Source of the DNA: Himantopus leucocephalus
Lineage: Eukaryota; Chordata; Aves; Charadriiformes; Recurvirostridae
Assembly (NCBI GenBank): GCA_003993805.1
Contig: RSEF01000001.1
Coordinates: forward strand, 76,814,013-76,878,012
DNA: 64,000 bases
Direction: 5' to 3'
Shown here: in pieces, positions 14,901 to 26,900 of the stretch
Position numbering within the stretch: the stretch's first letter is position 1
Layout: each line of letters starts with the position of its first letter
Made by a program: the position numbers and the translations under genes
The notes under the pieces: model-generated
Database searches by the model: none
What the model saw: the letters and a program-made list of their open reading frames with translations, nothing else
Told to the model about the DNA's origin: nothing

Positions 14901-17643
14901 CCCCACAGGCTTAGGAGATGGAGGACTCAGAAAAAGTTATTTTCCCCAGTTAGGTGTTGTCATAGGTAACAATAGCATATGCCTGAGAGGTTTCTATGTA
15001 TTTAGCTAGCAGGGGCATGTTATGCTAATTGTGTGAGAACTATTGAAGAAGGTTAGTGGATCATTTGCTGAACGGTAAACGGTACTTGCTGTGAATTCAA
15101 GAAAACATTGCGAGGGGAAAAATGAAAGTACGGTGTTTAACATAGTTAATACAATACCTATGGAAGAATCAAAGAATAAAAGAATAAAATCACACCCCAT
15201 ATGAGCAGTCTCTGAAAGCATCTAATTATATCCTGGGAATGTCTATAACTCTGCAATTATATACTTAATTTCCAGCTGTACTTGATTAACATCACAAATG
15301 ATTTATAATACCACCAAACACAAGGAACTTGCTTTGAACCCTTTGTTGGCCCGTATAAATTTGTTGGGCTCTTTTGTCTGTGTCTCTTCGTAGCAAGGTA
15401 GGCACACTGAGTTAGTACCATGCAATTCAGTGGCACAGCAAAGGGAAGGCTAGAGTAATTTGAGAGATAACACTGTTCTCTTTCCTCTAGTGAAGCATTC
15501 AAGCACGAGTCTGTGGAAGGTCAAAACCCACTGACTGCTATGGGATTATACACCCACTTCAAACTTAACATGTAGAAATCAGGTCTGTTTTTCCTTGGTT
15601 GGACTTGGAAGGCAACCATTCTTTCTGTGATATGTGCTTCTGGAAAGCCAGTCTATGGATGCCTTCCTTCTCCTGTCTTCCGACATTAGGAAAACTGAAG
15701 TAGGAATCATTCCACATTTCGTTAGTGCGGGGAGAATGGGGAGGAAGAAGGATAAGAGAACCTCTGCTTGTTTTTGACCAGATCTAAACAGTTAAAGGTT
15801 TGAATCTGTGTGGATCCAAATGCTGGATGAGGATTTAAGGCATAATACAAACAACTTGAAATGTGGTATTTTCATCTACTCAAGAGTAAGCCTGTTGAAT
15901 GCAGCTGAGGCTAAGGAAAACACATGGAAGCTTTTGCATAACTGTGGTCTTACATTGTAAACCTTTTGGAGCAATTGCTCTGCCATCTGTGAAAAATTAC
16001 CCAGAATTCCACACCAAAGTATGCATCCATTGATAACATTGGCTTGTATCATTTTAGCAACTTAAAAGTCATTTTTTAAAAGGCTAATCAAAGCCAACCT
16101 CAAATCAGCAGCTGAAGTTGCATTGCCTCTGTTTTTTAATCTCAGGCTTGAAGCTGTCTAGACTGGTTATCCTATCTGGGCTGGACCTATTATACACTTG
16201 TTACCCTGTTCTCATGTTGGGTCAGATGAGTGGGTTTGCTTAGGGCCTTTCTCCTCAAGCCTATATTTTTGCCTATAGGGTGATATGACCTTAGGTACAC
16301 TGCGAAATCTCAAATCCCAGTGATAAAAGCATAAATATATGTAAAGGCAAACTACTGTTATTTAAAATCTTACAATTCTTTGTTCTTGGGGGTTTTTTTT
16401 GGTGTTTTTGAATACCAGGAGTTGGCAACATCATATGTGTGAATTCCAAATAGGGAGCTTGGCTCCTGCAGCATAGATCCAAAAAAGATTATTCTCATGG
16501 AAGGATCCCCACTAAACAAAACTACAAGAAGACAGGAGGTAGCCAAGCTGCTATAATTACTCTCTGAAGGAGGTGTCTAGCTCTTTGGTACAGGAACAAC
16601 TTGACTGAATGCATAAGTTGAGAACTAGCCATGGTTGCCAACCCTGCCCTCCAAACAGAGCTCTCAGCCTGTGAAGTAGGAAGGAGAAAAAGATACCATG
16701 GAGTTGGGAATTGAAAATATCAGAAATTACAGTTTTCACTGGGGGTAAAGAATTTCTAAGCAGCAGCATGGCCTAATAAACAAAAAGGCAACTCTTGATT
16801 AAAGCTTGAACTTTCCTTTCTCATTAATTACCATGAATCTGTTTTGAAATTCCTGTAGAGAACAAGTGCTTCTTGCTGACAGCTGGTTTGCAATTAATAA
16901 AAAAGGAAAGTGTTTTCAGCTGGCAATGACTTAACATGCTCATGATATATGAAAACAAGGTTAAATTGCTCCTTTCTCTCTACTACTAGTAAAAGAAATA
17001 TTGAAAATGAAATGGTGTAGCTTAGGAAATGAAAAGTGCCAACTAAAGCCATGGACATAGTGCTGAGAGCTGCTTATCACCTGGTACTTGCTGGAATGGG
17101 CGCATTTGGAAAAGCTTAGTCGGTGCCAAAAATCATTCTTCAGTTGCAGGCTTTCAGAATATATTGCATTGAAGAATATGTGATCCTGTTTCTGCAAGAT
17201 AAAAGAGTTTTGATTTAATCATCTCTTTTTTGGAGGGATTTAAATGACTTATACTTTGTGGCTTTATTGGAAATCCTCTTGCCCCGATACCCTTTTTAAT
17301 CTCATCCTTCTTCTGCTGTACTCCACCTTCTGTCAGGAAAGAAAGGCAGCGGCTTTGTTCCTTGGGATGGAAGGGATGGAGTAGCCAGAGCATCAGAAAG
17401 CACCCAGCAGGAACCAGCCTCTGCTGCAGAGAGACTGGCCTGATAATCAGATGCCTGTGGACTTTGGCCGACTGTGAATTGTATTCTGAAAAAATTGCTA
17501 GGGTTTGATGTTAACTGTCTTGCAGAATACGAAATGCAACTTTATCAGAAATATAACATGAGTATGCTGTGAATACCAAGGGAAAGGGGTAAAAGTGAAA
17601 TAATAGATTTTACTTCAGCAAAGTTTTTATTCTTGTCTTGTAG

Positions 17644-17917
17644 AATGCAGAACCTTTCCAGGTTACTGTCCGAGAAGACAATTGTATCGTTGTCTCCCTG
17701 GAAGCATCTGATGTGGTGAGCTCATCCTCTGTATATGTTGTGAAGATAGCTGGAGAATCCAAGAACTACTTTTTCCAGTTTGAAGAATTCAATAGCACTT
17801 TACCTGCCCCTGTGGTTTTTAATGCCAAATATCATGGCCTATATTACATAGTAACTCTGTTGGTAGTGAACTCAAATATGGTTTCCAAGTCAGCAAGATC
17901 AATCACTGTGTTAACCA
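17644..17917 (+). CDS. PTPRO: PTPRO exon 2: N-terminal FNIII module
   Basis: Codons 1-91 of the visible protein, plus one base. The exon starts after tcttgtcttgtag and begins N-A-E-P-F-Q-V-T-V. It ends ACC A|gtaagt, a phase 1 donor that joins AA at 26540 to make Lys. Recognisable PTPRO segments are [32 protein letters not shown] and [10 protein letters not shown]. It forms the membrane-distal beta-sandwich of the ectodomain and has one N-glycosylation sequon (NST). The mature protein should begin near this exon's start because the signal peptide is encoded upstream; the exact cleavage site is not visible. Length 274 nt, phase 0 to 1. The longest open frame here starts at an internal Met (17713), which is not the true start. 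Confidence 0.96.
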
Positions 17918-20900
17918 GTAAGTAACACCTTATTCGTTTTTTTCTTCTGTTTCTTCTCTTTGTGTGTGTGTTTTTTTCCTTAGAAGCCCTTCTTGTGGAG
18001 AAGGTTGGGGTGGGTTTTCTGTTTTCAGTAGGTCCTCCTTGTGTGTAGGACGAATCCCTGTGTGAGAACAGTAGGGAATATGTGTTGAGAATGCTTGTGA
18101 GTGAAAATTCACAAGGTCTGGGCAAGAAGAAAGGGACAGCTGTGGGTTCCCCCCGGGTGACCCTTCCTGAACACTGCCTGCTCGGGTTTAACATATTGAA
18201 ATAAATGATGGATGAACCTCCTGTCTAGATGTTCATCCTAAACTCTTTGAACCAGGAGTTCCAAAAATCTACTAAAAGGCATAAAAAGTGTTGACTGACG
18301 TTTCAGTGTAAGGACTCCTGTTACCTGGTGAGGTATATTCTGTTTTAAATATGATAACAACGTTCTTTGATTGCTAATATATTGAAGCAGTACTAAACCT
18401 GGAAAGCAGAGAGTAGCCACCATGTGTTTCTTCTAGTACAGCTGAAGGTATTTGTTGTCACATTTGTAGTAGTCTCTCTCTTACTACCTGCAGATGCTTT
18501 GGTCCTGGGAGAGAGGTGTGATTTTGTTTGCTCTGTCATTATGTGAAGCACCACAGATTTCTGTGTGATTCCTGCTCTATTTCTGGCTCTGCTGTTGCTC
18601 CAGAACTGTTTCCATGTGCCAACCTGAAAACAATTTGTGGAATATAAAATGATTTCTTCATCTGGAAGACAGATTCACAAAAAGACAGACAAAAAAAATT
18701 ATTTGGATGGGGCAAAAACAATTTCCACATTTTTTCTTTATTTTTGGCTAAATGGCACATTAAAATCTATGGACAGTTTTAGTTGGCTTGCAGATGAGGA
18801 TTGGTTATGATTTTGTATACTTATATTATTCTGTCAATGAGGAATGCCATCCACTGTAATAATATTCAAAGCATATGGCAGTAGCCTCATATGTTACGGA
18901 GGTGCTTGAAACTTAGGAGTAACCAGATCTGCGTCATCTTCAGCCTTCCCTTGTGTGCTCAAGTTGTGCCCTGATGAGGACAACCATGAAGGAGTTCCAT
19001 GGGAAGAATATCATGGGGTTGGGTAATGCAAGTCTTTTATAAGGCATATGTGCAAGAACATCTATGTGTAGCGAACAATTTAAGGCTTCATAGGCAGCCT
19101 GAATTTCCTTTTCTTAGACTGCTTTAACCTTGCAGACCAAGTAATAATTCTAATCCAATTTCCTATTTTATGGTTTGTTTGGTTTCTTAAAAGAAAATAA
19201 TGGGAGCATCAGGTGCCATATACAATGGAAAAAAAAAAAAANGAAAAAAAAAAAAAAAAAGCCTCACCATGCATTTCCGTTGGATTTTGAATGCTGCACT
19301 TGCAGTCATGCAGCAGGGCCCATTGCTGTTTGATTTCCAGAGCCCACGAGGGTCACTGGTAGCAGGGGAAGGTGTGATCCAAGTGGCAGATGGACCACAC
19401 ATTCCGGTGCAGGGGATCTCTGAGGAAGGAGGGATTCATTGTCGCTCAGCCCATCAAAGGCAGCCCCAGACTTCCCATTTCTGGCTCAGGGGATTTCCAC
19501 AAGGTGGTCCCGAAAGAGCATGAGGCTGATGGCTCCAAGGGGCATAGCTCACGTCGCTCTCGCTCCTCCAAGGCTTGACGGTGTCCTTTCCAACAGAAAG
19601 GAGCCCACCCCTTTTCGCCACCTGTCTTATGCGGGTGCGCTGGCAGCATCTCAGGGTTTCCCGCTGTGGCCTCTGCTGCTCTCCCAGACCTTGGAAGGAC
19701 CAGCGATTCTGGCAGTCGGCCAGCGCTGCTTGAGGAACTCGTGTAACAAGAAGGGAACGGCGAATTTCACTGGTTTTGTCTCAACAGAAGGTCAGCCTGG
19801 TTCGTGGAAAAGAAAGGGCATTTTTGCAGGCAGCGTTGAAGGATGCTGTGCCGAACGCTGAAAGCGTGCTGTCAATTGTGAGCTTCGCTGGGCAGCCCAG
19901 GCTCTCTCCTAGTATTTTCTGGTAGGCAGACTGGTGAGTGCTAGCTCTCATGTAGCAGCCTCAGCTACTAACGTAGCTCATCTTTTTGAGCACGAGGCTC
20001 TTTCTGAGCACAAGGCTACAGGAATGAAAGTAAATTTGGAATGAAAAGACAGCATAGCAGGCTGGGCTTTTTAAGGTGTATTTCAGCGCCGTGCTTTTGG
20101 GAAGAGACTGTAAAACTGATGTAGTGACCATTGGCTTCTCCTGCAAAACTGCATTAGGTGATAATTGGTTTTCATTTTGTTATTTTATTTTTTGCTTTTA
20201 CTGGTATTGTTCGCTGCCTGTTTTACATAATTTTCTGACTATTAATTAACTTGATTTTTTTGGCAGACAATAATTAGGAGGGATTCGTATTTTTCTTCAT
20301 GCCATATGCTCTTTCTGCCTGTTTAACATCCTTAGTTTATTTTAACCATACAAAGACATATAACTATTTAATTTATTCCATCTATATCTTGCACGTGAAA
20401 AAATGACACATTGCAACTAGCTTCCAGGACCAAATTAATTCCTGCTCTAATTTCATTGGTATCAGGAGAGCTTTACCAGTTGCAGATTGGCCCCATTCAT
20501 TAGGCTGCCACAAGATAAATCAAGCAGGATAGCCAGTGATGCCAATGTGGTTATTCCCAAGGCTGTACTTCAATATTTCACAATAGTTTTCTGGGATCTC
20601 CTGATGTCTGCAAAGGAGTCAGTGCAGGGAGATGTAGTCTTTCAGCTTGGCCATATGCTGGAGATCTGAGTTTCACACAGAGCAGCGTGTATCCAAATTG
20701 TGCATGTCAGAACGAGAGCAAGGTCCTTCAAAGAGGTTGCCTACTTAGAAATTCAGTGAGAGTTGTGAAAGACCTCAGCTTTCCGGTGGTATATCTTGAT
20801 GACATTTCCTTTTTCCTGTTCACATCCCTCAGTGATGTGCTGCTTCTCAGCGTATTGGCAATAAAAAGGTATGTCCCTTCACAGGTTGGAACTTCATCCC

Positions 20901-23900
20901 ACTTAAATCAGAGAAGATTTTGTTTTACCTCTCAAAGATTTCTGTCCAGAAAAAAAAAAAGATTCCTCAAGATAAAGATGATTTAAAAGCTAACAAAATA
21001 TATATCTTATACATTGGACATATGCGTATCTAATTATATATGTGTAAATATAAATACGTACAAATGTATGTGTGCATAAATGTGTACATATAAAAATATA
21101 TCTTAACATTATATAAATATACATATATGCATATATGTATACTACTATTTGAGACTTCTGTTGTTAATCTGGGCCTTCTCTACAAGACTGAACAGTTTAT
21201 TTTCTGCTTCTCTCTGATTGGAATCATTTCAGGGCTTTCTCATGTTAATCAAAACACCACAAACTATAGAGTTTCCTTGTTTAGGTTCTGTAGTCCAGAT
21301 TGTTGTAATGCAAAGTATGAGCTATTTGTTGCAATATCTCTTCTCAGAGCCCAAGGGTTTTGTCAGCTTGAGCGCAGCCCACATCCTTGCATTGCTTCCT
21401 GAGCTGGGACGTTAGAAGGACAAGATGAACAGGGTGCGTTCAACTCTTAGATAGGAAACTCGTAAAATAGAATTTGAGCACAAAATAGCACTTTTCTTCT
21501 GATTCTGTAGCAAAGCTGTGTTCAGCGAATTGGGCTCAGAAGTTTGCTGAAGGAGGAAAACTGAAACCCTGACCACTTATTATTAAAGATCGCTGTGATG
21601 GTTTTCACAAGAACAGGTGTGTGAGTCTCGCCATCCTGGCCAGATTCCTGTGTGGGCAATTGTGTTGTGCCTATCAAAATGACCTTCCTTCCAGTTTTCA
21701 GTCTGGGCAAAGTTAGAAGTAGTTCTGGTACTTAACACCATTATTTCAAGCCTGCTTTCTTCTGCTCTTGGCATTTTGGCTTTTCAACGGGAGTGAAGTA
21801 ACTCCAGAATTTACATACTTAATTTAGTGCTTTGCATTATTTGAAGGAAAGTTCCACCTTAATACTAATTGGTTTTAACGTTGTCTATGAGAGAAATAAA
21901 GAGCACAGATGTAAAATCAGTGACTGAAATTCTCACTCGTGCTCCATTTTCCCGGCTTGAAGCCTTGTTTTATTCTTCCCAGGGTGGCTCATACCCATAG
22001 AGCCTTTTGGTTTTTTTTTTAAATTCACTGTCAATTTTTGTTGAGAAGGAAAAAAAGTTTGTACATTTGAAGGAATGGGGAGAACAGTACATTGCAAAGC
22101 TATTGTGTGCTGCAGGAAAAATGTATCTCTGCTGGGAATTGGAGAAATCAGGATCTCAGGATCTCTGAGGGTAATTAAGAACAGCTTTGCCTGACTTATT
22201 TTAGCTTGTGATTAGGAGTTTTGAGTGCTAAATGTCTCATTGTTTCAAAAGCCGATGATTCCTTACATAAATCACTGTAAAATATATTCCCTTTAGGGAG
22301 AGTTCTGCCTCTGTGTCTTCTACAAAAAATATTCTCCTCAAGAGACCAGCGGGCCTGCTGCCTGGGACTCTGATCTCTTCAGCTCTCAGAAAGTAATTGG
22401 CATTAGACCTAGTTATTGCTTGGTTGTCATTGTGCCAGATGCCGCAGGAAGTGATTCAGCAGGTCGAATCCTTTCCTCTGGTTCATTAATGGATCAGAGC
22501 TGTTGAAGTAGGAGCTTCAGAGTTGGTTTTTTTTTTTCCAATGAAATGTAAAACTTAAGTCCTTTGTGCTTTTCTTTGTTGAAGGATGACATGGCACCTC
22601 TTTAAAAAGGCTGGTTATCTGTGGCACCCCTAATTTTGAAACGTAACTCAGAAGAACATCTAGGTCCATTAGTGCTCAGCTTTCCCCAGCAAACAAATCA
22701 TGTTATCCCCTTTTTAAGGTGAAAAAAACCCTCCATCAGAATCAAAGAAACAAAAAGAGCTGTGAGCGTATGAGTATTTTTTCCTGCCATAATTTCCATT
22801 GGAAGGCTGATTTAAAGTATTGGCCCAAAACTTCTCCAGAACAACAGATACACCTTTGTTCCTGTGACAGCATTATTTTTCAGTTTGTATTGTCTTTTTA
22901 TTAGTCATGTTATGTGGGCATCTAGAAATCACAGTATACACCGTCATTGCTCAGATACTACTTTCACTTAGATTCCCCTTTCGTAAGCAATTGCGCTTGG
23001 TATCCTCTATCATGTATCATAAAGTTGAATATTATGTTCCTGAAGTATTAAACAGCAGCTGCTTAATCTCAAAAATGATTGAATTTTAGCAAGAGATAAA
23101 ATGATTCCTAAGGTTTATAGCGTAATGGAAGCTTTACCCAAGTTATGACTTACTCCCAGTTACTATATAGATATGGAAATCTAGTGTCTCCCCAGTGTCA
23201 TGCTGGGGGAAAGTTATGTAGTTCACAGCTTCTTCTTGTGAATAAAGGGGATTACCCATGGGAGTTAGGTCACTCCGCTAATGGGGCTTCTTTTTTATAG
23301 AGTCACAATATGAAGGTAAATCATGATTAATTTGGGTTTCAGTGTGAGAAGCAAGAGAGTTGATCTCAGTCCCATTTCAACCACCCACATGTAATACTAC
23401 ATCTAAGCTACCACAGTAATCAGTCACTAATTGAATCTATAGAGTGACCCAATCTCCAGATATTAAAACCAAATGGATTTTGACTGGAATATAGTACTTA
23501 TTTTCAATGCACTTTTTTTTTTTCTTCCTTAATGGCAAACATTAATGTGTCTGGCACACACTGAATGCATTAATGGAGGATTTAGCATCCAGAATTTTCC
23601 AGGGCATTTGAGGAAGAGGTTAACATCATTTGTTGTGCTATCTTGATGTTTGTATAGCGCAAGCTATGTGCTAAATACAAAATGCTGCCAGAGTCCAGGA
23701 GAAATACAGAAGTTAAGTTTCTCATAAACAGATATAATGGGAAAGCAGTTGGTATAGGAGCAGTAAATTCTGAGATGCCAAGAAAAAAAGACAAATTTAG
23801 ATTTTGATCCTGCAAGCTTGTCTATGTGTGTTTAATATAATCTGTGTCGTGGTTTGTGCTAAAAATAAAGAGATTGTACATGAAGAAGTGCCTTAAGCAT

Positions 23901-26900
23901 GCTGTTAGAGGGACAGTGAAATCCTCCAAGTCCCTTCTGTAATATGACTTCAGACATCAATGTAGAAATTTTCTGAAGTATTATATTACACTTTATTTAG
24001 GCTGTTTTCTTGAGAACCACTGTAATCTGTAAAAAGCTGGATCCTAAATACTTAAATCTGTAAAATTAAAAAGACCAGACTGTTTATGCTCTGAATTATA
24101 AATATAGATAGTGAAGAGTGACATTTTACATATTTTTTGGGTTTAATAACCCCAGGAGCAGTTAGTAAGTGAAAAACAGAACATGATTTTTGTCTGCTGA
24201 GTGTCCTTTTAATTTCACAGTGTGCAAATAGCTTTTGATGTGAAGATTTGGTGCCGAAGGAAGTAAGATAATGGAAGAATCTTTAAATTGCATTATATCA
24301 CTCGTGCTACTCTGCTAACATCAGCCACGAGCAAGGAGAGGATAGTAAGCGGAAGATAACAACAAGAAAGAGAGTCTGTGGTGATTACCGCTTAATTCAA
24401 TTATTGGTTAATTAAATCAAAGCATCAGGAGGAAAAATCATTTGGATTAAAAATGAATATAACTTCCATCCTTTATATGATTTGTTGTAGGAAGGAATAA
24501 ATGGAGTAATTTAATCACTTGACATAAGAAAGTTTCAGTAATTCTTTCAGAAGTAAGGAGACCTCAAATGTGAATGAGGTAGCAGAAGAAAGCCCAGGGC
24601 ACACCCACTAACGTGAAAGATGACTGCATGGGAAGAGTTGTGCTATTTAGAGATTGTTGTTGTCATTTAAACTACTATCGTGTGCTACGTGAGCTGTGAT
24701 ATGAACCCTCTGGTCATGTGGATAGTCAGATCAACTATTTATTTCAGAATAAGCGATTGGAAAAGCCTCAGCAGAATGAAGAGGATAAGGCTTTGTTTCC
24801 CATGATCTGCTTTACTCCTATTTATTTCTAGGCTATTACGAATTGTCAGCAAAATTTTCACAGATCACATCACTGAAGTGCCTGTTGGTAACTGTGAGAT
24901 TGGGAGTTTCTCTTTATAAGTGGTTAACATACAAATATACTGATATTTACCTGAAGCTAATGAAGCGTCTTTGCCATGAGAAATAGTTTAATAATCGCAC
25001 AACATTGCATTCCCGTGCTTTGAAAAAGTTAAAAATGACAGCATGACTTCTTAAGACTCGGGGAGAGATTCTGTTTGCATCTCTGCCTGTTGTTCGTAGT
25101 TGTTTCTTCTTCTCACATCTGGACACTTAGTACTGTGATGAACATACTGTGCTACTAATTGGGAGTTAATTTTCCCTTCCACTAGTCTTGCTTCTCCATC
25201 TTTGATTAACCTATTCCACCTTCCGTGGGATAATTCCACTTTTGAAACTGATACTGCTCTTCCCTTTCATATACTCTTTTCTCTTTCTTGTTGTGACTCC
25301 ATGCTCTTTGAGGAAAAATATTTTATTAGTTTTTCTCCAGGGTCTGCCGCAGCAGAACTTTGAACTCAAATGTGTCCTCTAAGGCCATGCTAATGAACAG
25401 CCTGAATTTTTCAATCTCTTTCCTAAAGTGTGCAAGAACTAAATCAACATGATAAAACTTACAAGGATGTAGGCATAATTACTGAGGGTGTAGTTCATTA
25501 ACTACCTCTATTAAAAATGTTAGTATGACAAATTTCAGCTAACACTATAACCTTGTTTTAAACATCTGCTTGGCCCTCTTAACCAATGTATAGTTGGGTT
25601 GCTATCATTTTTATTCTTGCTGAGAAGAGCATCCCAAAAAGGCTAAATTTTTTTGGTTTGGTTTGGGTTTTTTTTGGTGCATAAAGGAGACTGAAGAAGA
25701 CCTATGACTCTCTTATTAGAAACAATCCAGACTCCAGCTACAGTGAATTGACACAGCTTTCCTTAGTCAACGGAACTACTTTGGTCTAGATGCCACATCA
25801 CAGACTATTTTTCTTACTTTTTATAGCCTACGTGGCTCAGAGTTCAGAGCACTTCAGATCAGCAGTTTTGCACTTACTTCCTTTCTGTGCTCAGGCTTCC
25901 TCTGTGCCCTCCAGTAAACCACTTTACTTCTCCATACCTCAGTTCTTCATCTGTAAAATATTGGTAATGGTGTAAAATATTGGTAATGGTACTGCTATAT
26001 TTTGTAGAAGTTTGGTGTGGATGAATATGTTGAAGATGGTGGCCCTCTCAGATGTGATAGGAATGGGAACTGTGTAATTACCCATGAAACAAAGAAGTGA
26101 ATACCTATCAAAATAGAAAATCTTCATTCAGGTAGCTTCCTTTAGCCATTACACTGATAAGGTCCTCAGTTAATCTTAAAAGTTTAGATTTATGCCGAAG
26201 TTATAAGCAACTGCAAGTGTTTTGTTGTGTTTGTCTGGGTGCTTTTACATGATTGGCAAGCATTACAGATGAAAATCTTTCTGGGGTGATGGCTGTGAGT
26301 TCTTAAGTTGTAACTGCTATTTCAACCTTATTTTTTATGGCAAATATAGATTTTTATTTTTTTTTTCTTGTCCCAGACCTCTGTGAAGCCCCAGATATCA
26401 CCTGGTAGATTTAAGAGTGCCTGTGCCATACCTAGCAAAACCATTTGTTTCTTTGGTGTTATATATGTGTCAAGAACTCAGTTTGCCTATTAATGTGTTC
26501 CTTTCTTCCTTTTTTTGCTTTTATTTGTACATCCTTTAGAACCCCTTCCTGTGAGCAGCGTTTCTATCTATGATTACAAACCATCTCCAGAAACAGGAGT
26601 GTTGTTTGAAATTCAGTACCCAGAGAAGTACAATGTTTTTACCAGGGTAAATATAAGCTATTGGGAAGGAAAAGACTACCGAACAATGCTGTACAAAGGT
26701 AGGAGGAAACTATTCCACTAAAACTTAATGCTAACTCTGCTGGAAGCATTTTAAATAGTGGTCTTAGGTGTGGCTTTGGCATGTATTGGTTGTAATGATT
26801 TATATTTCTGGCAATGTGTCTGTTTATGTAGTAACTTTTATGTCATGAAGTAAGGGATGGGTCTTTGAACTGAGCTAGTGGTTTGCCTTGGATTTAAACC

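Larger units (their letters stand above)
1..17643 (+). other. PTPRO: PTPRO intron 1 (3' part), no gene seen
   Basis: This 17.6 kb AT-rich stretch ends in the acceptor of the first visible exon (tcttgtcttgtag). All open frames are short, lack family resemblance and lack splice or homology support on either strand. No exon encoding a signal peptide is visible, so exon 1 lies upstream of the window; that is an inference from the family's structure. The stretch holds an A run near 937-951, an A/C-rich patch at 5360-5400, a threefold weak repeat at 11850-11915, and an N-flanked near-duplication at 3045-3093. I see no RNA gene. Confidence 0.8.
17918..26539 (+). other. PTPRO: PTPRO intron 2
   Basis: An 8.6 kb intron with donor GTAAGT and acceptor catcctttag. 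It holds a poly-A tract broken by an N (19229-19260) followed by a relatively GC-rich block (19261-19880), an AT-rich simple-sequence stretch near 20995-21145, a TAATTA-rich stretch at 24370-24560, and a MIR-like SINE remnant near 25830-26050. No additional exon or RNA gene could be supported. Confidence 0.85.

Noticed and set aside
1..17643. Search for the PTPRO signal-peptide exon or an embedded gene
   Set aside because: No frame with Met, a hydrophobic core and a suitable phase 0 donor could be supported, and no CpG-rich promoter-like block is present.
19200..19235. Open frame beginning with GASGAIYNG, resembling the nucleotide-binding motif of flavin prenyltransferases (UbiX type)
   Set aside because: The resemblance is eight or nine residues long, runs directly into poly-Lys encoded by the A tract, and nothing downstream continues the family. 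Chance match.
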